A DNA stretch of 5,842 nt from an uncultured Oscillospiraceae bacterium (GTDB taxonomy: Bacteria; Bacillota; Clostridia; Oscillospirales; Acutalibacteraceae), in NCBI GenBank assembly GCA_900556765.1, contig USQH01000092.1:1-5842 (forward strand), written 5' to 3'. A program made the position numbers and the translations under genes. Position 1 is the stretch's first letter; every line of letters begins with the position of its first letter. The notes beneath the pieces are model-generated. The model ran no database searches. It was not told the origin of the DNA and was given only the letters and a program-made list of their open reading frames with translations. Positions 1 to 4,533 of the stretch are shown here, piece after piece.

Positions 1-402
1 CTTTTTAGCACGGTCATTTGCACGCTCCCGAAGTCCGAATTTTTCCATCATTTCATCAGCTCGCTCGGCCGCAAGCTCGCGAGGCATACCGTATATCCCT
101 GCTATGAGTTCAAGGTTTTCACGCACCGACAGTTTTGGCGCGACTGCCGTCTCCTGCGGCGAAACATTTATAACCCGCTTTACATCGGCTGTCTGCGAAA
201 GGATGCTTTTGCCCATTACAAGGGCATCGCCGTCGGTCGGCGTAAGCAAGCCGCACAGCATACGGATCGTCGTGGTCTTTCCCGCTCCGTTTTGACCGAG
301 CAGGGCAAATATCTCGCCGTCATTTACGGTCAGGTCAAGATGATCGACGGCGGTTCGGGCGCCGAAATGCTTGGTAAGCCCTCTTGTCTCAATGGAGTTC
401 AT
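1..402 (-). CDS. ABC transporter ATP-binding protein (3' end beyond the window)
   Basis: This is the nucleotide-binding subunit of an ABC transporter; it would hydrolyse ATP at the cytoplasmic face of a membrane permease. The visible 134 residues begin MNSIETRGLTKHFG and contain the Walker A P-loop GQNGAGKTT at about residues 36-44 and the Q-loop glutamine at about 83 (VSPQET). The LSGGQ signature, Walker B and H-loop would follow past base 1, so the protein is partial because of the window edge, not because it is broken. The sequence style (LLTPTDGDALVMGKSI, then SVRENLELIAGIYG) is that of ABC-2-type exporters of the NatA/CcmA/BcrA kind. The ATG at 402-400 overlaps the stop of the upstream AbrB-like gene as ATGA, so translation is probably coupled. 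In Clostridia such AbrB-ATPase pairs are usually followed by a permease gene, expected just outside this window. The substrate cannot be told. Confidence 0.95.
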   Translation of the reverse strand, partial: MNSIETRGLTKHFGARTAVDHLDLTVNDGEIFALLGQNGAGKTTTIRMLCGLLTPTDGDALVMGKSILSQTADVKRVINVSPQETAVAPKLSVRENLELIAGIYGMPRELAAERADEMMEKFGLRERANDRAKK

Positions 403-620
403 TTTCCGTCATCCCCATTCAATTTTTGCAGTATCTCGCTTGCAAAAGCGGCGTATTTTTCCGCTTTTACCATACCTATCCCTTTCTCCTCATCTCCGAA
501 TAGCAAAACGGTGTCTCCCGCATTAATGTCAAAAACCTCGCGTGCCTGTTTCGGTATGACTATCTGTCCCTTTTCGCCGACGCGCGCCGTCCATATGTAC
601 TTTCCTTTCGGTGTGTTCAT
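399..620 (-). CDS. AbrB/MazE/SpoVT-family DNA-binding regulator (73 aa)
   Basis: This small protein consists mainly of one AbrB-type swapped-hairpin DNA-binding domain. The hallmark is VGEKGQIVIPKQAREVF at about residues 14-30, followed by the second beta hairpin INAGDTVLLFGDEEKGIGMV (about 32-51) and a short helical tail. Family members bind DNA as intertwined dimers and often repress their own operon. Seventy-three residues is normal for stand-alone members. The ATG at 620 is the first possible start: an in-frame TAA lies two codons upstream (626-624). The gene is the first of its transcription unit, sits behind a near-consensus promoter, and overlaps the following ABC ATPase gene by four bases. 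This organisation suggests that it controls expression of the transporter and itself, which is inference. An antitoxin role is unlikely because no toxin gene adjoins it. Confidence 0.93.
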   Translation of the reverse strand: MNTPKGKYIWTARVGEKGQIVIPKQAREVFDINAGDTVLLFGDEEKGIGMVKAEKYAAFASEILQKLNGDDGK

Positions 621-633
621 TATTTATCAACAG

Positions 634-640
634 CCTCCGT
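634..640 (-). promoter_or_regulatory. Ribosome binding site of the AbrB-like gene, long spacing
   Basis: The minus strand reads ACGGAGG here, a strong Shine-Dalgarno sequence. GGAGG ends 13 bases before the ATG at 620, longer than the usual 5-9. The in-frame stop at 626-624 excludes an upstream start, so this spacing has to be accepted. It may lower initiation. Confidence 0.7.
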
Positions 641-643
641 ATC

Positions 644-677
644 GTATGAATAGTTGGAATTGTTATACTAATCATAC
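644..677 (-). promoter_or_regulatory. Candidate operator: 11-bp inverted repeat over the -10 element and start site
   Basis: The + strand arms GTATGAATAGT (644-654) and ACTAATCATAC (667-677) are inverted copies matching at 10 of 11 positions, separated by 12 bases. Their centres lie 23 bp apart, about two helical turns, so a dimer or tetramer could reach both on one DNA face. One arm contains the whole -10 hexamer and the other lies in the early transcribed region. The site would suit autorepression by the adjacent AbrB-like protein, but no binding evidence exists. It is unlikely to act as an RNA hairpin because the promoter-proximal arm is mostly upstream of the predicted start site. Confidence 0.55.
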
Positions 678-699
678 TACCGACCATCACTGCTGTCAA
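671..699 (-). promoter_or_regulatory. Sigma-A promoter of the AbrB-ABC transporter unit
   Basis: On the minus strand TTGACA (699-694) is a perfect -35 hexamer, followed by exactly 17 bases and TATGAT (676-671), a -10 hexamer matching five of six consensus positions. Transcription would start near base 664, giving a leader of roughly 44 nt before the ATG at 620. The promoter is strong on paper, so some form of repression is expected; an inverted repeat overlaps its -10 element. Confidence 0.85.
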
Positions 700-819
700 G
701 CACAATAAAACGATTATGCAATAAATTATCTGAGTTTTTAATTAAGGCGTACGATAATGGCACATGGTAAACAGCTTCGTTCAATTGAGACTGCAAGGAG
801 CGTGTCAGGTGCCGAAACG

Positions 820-859
820 CAGATTGAGGCAGCGGCTTTACAGTCGTTGCCTCAATCTG
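820..859. repeat. Long hairpin between asnB and the AbrB promoter
   Basis: Twelve-base perfect arms CAGATTGAGGCA (820-831) and TGCCTCAATCTG (848-859) surround a 16-base centre. In + strand RNA the stem continues inward through two G-U wobbles to an 18-bp helix with a four-base TTAC loop; in minus strand RNA those wobbles become C-A mismatches. It lies about 50 bases past the asnB stop, where a terminator would be expected, but neither side carries an immediate T-run. It may be an atypical terminator or 3' stabilising hairpin for asnB, a small interspersed palindromic repeat, or part of a + strand RNA. The rest of the 621-908 interval shows no convincing gene. Confidence 0.6.
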
Positions 860-908
860 AACAGATGTCATATAGCTGAAATTGTATGGATTATTGACGA
901 TCAAAAGA

Positions 909-2486
909 TTATTTACCGCTTTCGCCGTAGTTGGAAAGCACTCTCGCAGAAGGATCGTTTACATTGCATCCTTCCCACGATTTGTTCGGCATCCAGAAGT
1001 CGACTATCATCTGTGACTGACCGGGATAATACTTTTCAAATATCTCTCTGTACAGCAGCGATTCCTTAGTGAACGGCGTGGCGTGTTCATATTTTTTGCG
1101 TTTTTCTTCAAACTCGTCATCGGTATAATAGGTCTGAGCGTATTCCTTTAAGTAATCGACCATTGAGTGACCGACGGCATCGGAGAACGCCGCTTTTTCA
1201 CGATAAAGAATTTCATACGGCAGATAGTCGCCCTCAAATGCGTGACGGAGCAAATATTTGCCTTTGCCGTAGGTGTTGAGCTTCTTTTCGGGATCAACCG
1301 ACATGACATATTTTACGAAATCCAAGTCTCCGAACGGCACGCGTGCTTCGAGTGAGTTTACCGAAATGCAGCGATCAGCTCGCAAAACGTCGTACATATG
1401 AAGTTCCCTGACGCGCTTTTCGGACTCCCTTTGAAACTCCTCCGCCGACGGCGCGAAATCGGTGTATTTATATCCGAACAGTTCGTCGGATATTTCACCG
1501 GTCAGAAGGACGCGGATATCGGTGTTCTCATGTATCCATTTACATAGCAGGTACATTCCCATGCTGGCACGGATTGTAGTTATATCGAACGTGCCGAGCA
1601 GATGTATGACCTTCTCCAGCGAATCTAGCACCTGCTGTTTGGTCATTATGACCTCGGTATGATCGCTGCCTATGTAATCAGCAACCTGCTTTGCGTATTT
1701 GAGGTCGATCGCATCCTCGCTCATGCCGATTGCAAAGGTGCGTATCGGAGCGGCGCTTTTTCGTGCGGCAACAGCACACACAAGGGACGAATCAAGTCCT
1801 CCCGAAAGCAAAAAACCGACCTTCGCATCTGCAACCAATCTCTTTTCGATTCCGGCTGTCAGCTTATTGTGAATGTTTTTGCACACCGTCTCCAAATCGT
1901 CGTGACATACCGAATCGACATGCGCTATATCGTTGTAACAGACAAATTTTCCGTCGTCGTAATAATGTCCGGGTGGGAAAGGCATTACTTTATCGCACAT
2001 ATCTATCAGGTTCTTTGCCTCGCTCGCAAAAACGATCACGCCGCTTTTATCGTAACCGTAGTACAGCGGACGGATACCGATCGGATCTCTCGCGGCAACA
2101 TACTTTTTTGCCGCGCCGTCGTAAATGATAAGGGCAAACTCTGCATCCAGCATTTTGAACATATCAGTGCCGTATTCGCGGTACATCGGCAAAAGTATTT
2201 CACAGTCGGAGCCGCTTTTAAAATGATATTTTTCCGCCAGTTTTGCTTTAAGCTGCTCGTAACCGTATATTTCACCGTTGCAAACGACGTAGCTGCCGTC
2301 AAGCTCAAACGGCTGCATTCCCTCCGGCGTCAGTCCCATTATAGCCAAACGGTGAAATCCGAGCAGTCCTTTGCCGGTGTCGACGATTCTGCTGTCGTCG
2401 GGGCCTCTTGATACGGTTTTTTTAAAACCCTTTTCAAAATCAGAAAGGGCGGCACAACAATCGCAATAACCCATAATTGAACACAT
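909..2486 (-). CDS. asnB: Asparagine synthetase, glutamine-hydrolysing (525 aa)
   Basis: This cytoplasmic enzyme makes asparagine from aspartate, glutamine and ATP. The N-terminal class II glutamine amidotransferase domain (about 2-190) starts MCSIMGY, so Cys2 becomes the N-terminal nucleophile after Met removal. It keeps RGPDD (27-31), the HR pair at 45-46, CNGE (69-72) and SGSD (91-94), counterparts of the E. coli glutaminase residues. The synthetase domain (about 205-500) has the ATP pyrophosphatase loop SGGLDSS (228-234), the GEISDELFGY motif (330-339) and SLEARVPF (378-385). A 525-residue length is normal (E. coli AsnB is about 554). A GGAGG ribosome site eight bases upstream supports the ATG at 2486; another ATG at 2493 is out of frame. 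The gene follows ammonium-transport and glutamine-synthesis genes and is preceded by a T-box with an asparagine codon, so context and regulation both support the function. Confidence 0.97.
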   Translation of the reverse strand: MCSIMGYCDCCAALSDFEKGFKKTVSRGPDDSRIVDTGKGLLGFHRLAIMGLTPEGMQPFELDGSYVVCNGEIYGYEQLKAKLAEKYHFKSGSDCEILLPMYREYGTDMFKMLDAEFALIIYDGAAKKYVAARDPIGIRPLYYGYDKSGVIVFASEAKNLIDMCDKVMPFPPGHYYDDGKFVCYNDIAHVDSVCHDDLETVCKNIHNKLTAGIEKRLVADAKVGFLLSGGLDSSLVCAVAARKSAAPIRTFAIGMSEDAIDLKYAKQVADYIGSDHTEVIMTKQQVLDSLEKVIHLLGTFDITTIRASMGMYLLCKWIHENTDIRVLLTGEISDELFGYKYTDFAPSAEEFQRESEKRVRELHMYDVLRADRCISVNSLEARVPFGDLDFVKYVMSVDPEKKLNTYGKGKYLLRHAFEGDYLPYEILYREKAAFSDAVGHSMVDYLKEYAQTYYTDDEFEEKRKKYEHATPFTKESLLYREIFEKYYPGQSQMIVDFWMPNKSWEGCNVNDPSARVLSNYGESGK

Positions 2487-2494
2487 AACATAAT

Positions 2495-2499
2495 CCTCC
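2495..2499 (-). promoter_or_regulatory. Ribosome binding site of asnB at the end of the T-box leader
   Basis: The minus strand reads GGAGG with eight bases to the ATG at 2486, which settles the start. It begins only about 20 bases after the antiterminator 3' strand, leaving no room for a conventional terminator. The GG at 2498-2499 is part of GATCGG (2503-2498), which is complementary to CCGATC (2606-2601) in the leader, so the site could be partly sequestered by RNA structure. That pairing is inferred only. Confidence 0.75.
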
Positions 2500-2519
2500 G
2501 ATCAATCTTTCAGCATTCA

Positions 2520-2554
2520 ATAGGGCAAGTGCTGTTACTCGCTGTGCCACCTAT
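2520..2554 (-). promoter_or_regulatory. T-box antiterminator/antisequestrator with UGGC acceptor-binding bulge
   Basis: On the minus strand ATAGG (2554-2550) pairs with CCTAT (2524-2520). A seven-base bulge TGGCACA (2549-2543) follows, then GCGAG (2542-2538) pairs with CTTGC (2529-2525, one G-U) across an eight-base loop. This is the standard T-box layout, in which the first four bulge bases UGGN pair with the tRNA 3' end. UGGC complements GCCA, which fits tRNA-Asn because that tRNA normally has discriminator base G. The last bulge base is A where the consensus UGGNACC has C. Confidence 0.88.
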
Positions 2555-2743
2555 CTTTGTTCTCTTTTTTCAGCTTCTGACAAAGCCTTGCCGTAATAAC
2601 GATCGGCATCATTCCGTCGCACCTACTGGGAAAACGCTCCGTTCGGATTGCAGCTCGTCGGGTGTTATTCGCACAGGCTCTGCTGTATGGCTCACACCGT
2701 CCCATACTCGCTCAAAGTGATCTCCTATGTTACTTCTCCCGAC
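2520..2743 (-). promoter_or_regulatory. T-box tRNA-sensing leader, asparagine (AAC) specifier, upstream of asnB
   Basis: T-box leaders bind a cognate tRNA by its anticodon and sense whether it is charged. On the minus strand GTCGGG (2743-2738) pairs with CCCGAC (2662-2657) to close Stem I. AGAAGTA (2737-2731) follows on the 5' side as a loop-E-like element. AGCGA (2712-2708) matches the AG bulge, and a six-pair apical stem (2707-2702 with 2690-2685) presents GGTGTGAGCC, a typical distal-loop sequence. The 3' side reads GAA, T, AAC, A and then the closing stem, placing AAC (2666-2664) in the specifier position, which is an asparagine codon. A possible Stem III is TGCCG/CGGCA (2608-2604 with 2593-2589). 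The antiterminator is annotated separately. Specifier and downstream gene agree, so uncharged tRNA-Asn should raise asnB expression. Confidence 0.9.
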
Positions 2744-2751
2744 TCAAACGC

Positions 2752-2773
2752 TTTTTACACTTTTTTTACACTT
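2752..2773 (-). repeat. Tandem 11-base direct repeat ahead of the T-box
   Basis: The minus strand carries AAGTGTAAAAA twice without a gap, just downstream of the amt stop codons and about nine bases before T-box Stem I. It is where a separate asnB promoter would lie, but no good -35/-10 pair was found, so the role is unknown. Confidence 0.5.
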
Positions 2774-2791
2774 AAATATTCTGCTTTTTTA

Positions 2792-4510
2792 TTATTCTAC
2801 ATCCTGCAAGGCGTCGTAGCCCTCTTCGCCGGTGCGAACCTTGACAACATTTTCGACATCATAGACAAATATCTTGCCGTCACCGATATGACCGGTGTAA
2901 AGAACCTTTTTAGCAGTTTCGATAACGCTGCGAACAGGAACCTTGCTTACTACAACGTCAAGCTGAATTTTCGGCAGAAGCGTTGCTTCCACCTCAACGC
3001 CGCGGTAATACTCGGGTTTGCCTTTCTGCAAACCGCAGCCGAGTACGTGTGACATTGTCATTCCGGTAATGCCGAGGTCTGTCAATGCCTTCTTAAGGGC
3101 TTCAAACCGCGATTCCTTACAAATGATCTCGACCTTTGTAAACTTAGGTGTTGTACCGTCAGTCTCATCGAAGCTCGGAACCTTTTTAACTGGAACAGCC
3201 TCTGCCGGAGGTACTGTGCCGGTAACCGCAACAGGCTCATCGTCCTCGCCCGCCAATGTATCGGGGAGCATTGCGAAGCCTGCATAGGAAGTAAGAAGGC
3301 CGTGCTCGGAAATATCAAGACCGGCGATTTCATCGGCAGCATCCGCTCTGAGTCCGATGGTATGCTTAATAATAAGGAATACTACGGTTATTACAACAGC
3401 AACATATGCCGCTACGGATACGACGCCGAGCGCCTGTACGCCGAGGAAATGCGCTCCGCCGCCGTAGAACAGACCTTTTTCAGTTGAAGAACCGGTGGCA
3501 AAAAGGCCAGTTAATATAGTACCGAGCGATCCGCATACACCGTGAACAGAGATTGCGCCTACGGGGTCATCGATCTTTGCAACTTTATCAAAGAACTCAA
3601 CCGCCAAAACGATTACAATACCGAATACCAAGCCCATGATTGCAGCGCCAAGCGGCGAAACTGCGTCACAGCCGGCGGTAATACCGACAAGTCCGGCAAG
3701 GGCGGCATTATATGTCATTGAAACATCAGGCTTTTTGTATCTTATCCATGTGAAGATAAGCGTTGTGCAGCAGGCAACCGCTGCAGCCAGGTTTGTGTTG
3801 AAGAATATTAAACCGGCACGCTCCATCAGTTCATCGGTATCCATCCCGACTGTGGAAGCACCATTGAAACCGAACCAGCAGAACCAAAGGATGAATACGC
3901 CGAGAGCCGCAAAGGTCAGGTTGTGACCGAGTATTGCACGGGGCTTGCCCTTTTTATCATATTTACCGATACGGGGGCCGAGAATCGCGGCACCGACAAG
4001 TGCGCATATACCGCCGACCATATGTACTGCGGTAGAACCCGCAAAATCGTGGAATCCCAACTGAGCAAGCCAGCCACCGCCCCATATCCAGTGTCCGGAG
4101 ATCGGATAGATTATCAATGAAATGGCTGCCGAATATATGCAGTATGCGCTGAATTTCGTTCTTTCAGCCATTGCACCGGACACGATGGTTGCCGATGTGG
4201 CACAGAACACGGTCTGGAATATTGCATACGCCCAAAGCGGGACGCCTTCTGGAAGAATACTGCTGTAATCCTTCATTATCAGCGGATCGATCCAGCCGAA
4301 CAGGGCGGTTCCGGTACCAAACATAACGCCGAAACCTACCAGCCAAAAGCACGGAGTACCGATGCAAAAATCCATCAGGTTTTTCATAAGAATATTGCCG
4401 GTGTTTTTCGCCCGTGTGAAGCCTGCTTCACACATTGAAAATCCTGCCTGCATAAAAAATACGAGAGCAGCTCCTATAAGTACCCATATTGTATTTACTG
4501 CACTGTACAT
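2792..4510 (-). CDS. amt: Ammonium transporter fused to a C-terminal PII (GlnK-like) domain (572 aa)
   Basis: An integral membrane ammonium channel of the Amt/MEP/Rh family (about residues 1-415, around 11 membrane segments) continues through a Pro/Glu/Val-rich linker (about 420-455) into a complete PII domain (about 457-567). Ordinary Amt proteins have about 400-430 residues. Pore residues are retained: Phe102 and Phe215 of the gate, Trp143 in WGGG, Asp155 and His163 (DFAGSTAVH), and His323 (VHGVCG), matching E. coli AmtB Asp160, His168 and His318. The PII part has both family signatures, YYRGVEVE and YTGHIGDGKIFV, and keeps counterparts of the GlnK ATP/2-oxoglutarate residues Gln39 (Gln495) and Lys58 (Lys514). 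The uridylylated Tyr51 is replaced by Val507. Arg503 corresponds to GlnK Arg47, which plugs the AmtB pore. It follows glnN by 23 bp and ends in tandem TAATAA stops. Confidence 0.97.
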   Translation of the reverse strand: MYSAVNTIWVLIGAALVFFMQAGFSMCEAGFTRAKNTGNILMKNLMDFCIGTPCFWLVGFGVMFGTGTALFGWIDPLIMKDYSSILPEGVPLWAYAIFQTVFCATSATIVSGAMAERTKFSAYCIYSAAISLIIYPISGHWIWGGGWLAQLGFHDFAGSTAVHMVGGICALVGAAILGPRIGKYDKKGKPRAILGHNLTFAALGVFILWFCWFGFNGASTVGMDTDELMERAGLIFFNTNLAAAVACCTTLIFTWIRYKKPDVSMTYNAALAGLVGITAGCDAVSPLGAAIMGLVFGIVIVLAVEFFDKVAKIDDPVGAISVHGVCGSLGTILTGLFATGSSTEKGLFYGGGAHFLGVQALGVVSVAAYVAVVITVVFLIIKHTIGLRADAADEIAGLDISEHGLLTSYAGFAMLPDTLAGEDDEPVAVTGTVPPAEAVPVKKVPSFDETDGTTPKFTKVEIICKESRFEALKKALTDLGITGMTMSHVLGCGLQKGKPEYYRGVEVEATLLPKIQLDVVVSKVPVRSVIETAKKVLYTGHIGDGKIFVYDVENVVKVRTGEEGYDALQDVE

Positions 4511-4520
4511 AATTCAACCT

Positions 4521-4526
4521 CTCCTT
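4521..4526 (-). promoter_or_regulatory. Ribosome binding site of amt-PII
   Basis: The minus strand reads AAGGAG followed by AGG, ending roughly 7-10 bases before the ATG at 4510. It lies inside the 23-bp glnN-amt gap, which has no space for a promoter or terminator, so the two genes are very probably co-transcribed. Confidence 0.75.
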
Positions 4527-4533
4527 TATATTT

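Noticed and set aside
292..708. A 138-codon + strand open frame
   Set aside because: It runs antisense through the ABC ATPase start, the AbrB-like gene and its promoter. Both minus-strand genes have clear family motifs, so this is a shadow.
677..904. A 75-codon minus strand frame between asnB and the AbrB promoter
   Set aside because: It contains the long hairpin and the complete promoter -35 region, has no recognisable domain and no good Shine-Dalgarno at its ATG.
1659..2411. A 250-codon open frame on the + strand
   Set aside because: It lies wholly antisense to asnB, whose family motifs are unmistakable, has no recognisable domain and no convincing ribosome site. It is a frame shadow.
2774..2810. 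A separate sigma-A promoter for asnB (TTGCAG at 2809-2804)
   Set aside because: No acceptable -10 hexamer falls 16-18 bases downstream; the nearest candidate, CAGAAT, is about 20 bases away. Not supported.
2720..2860. Intrinsic terminator after amt-PII
   Set aside because: The region is A/T-rich but on the minus strand it is A-runs rather than T-runs, and no stable GC hairpin precedes it.
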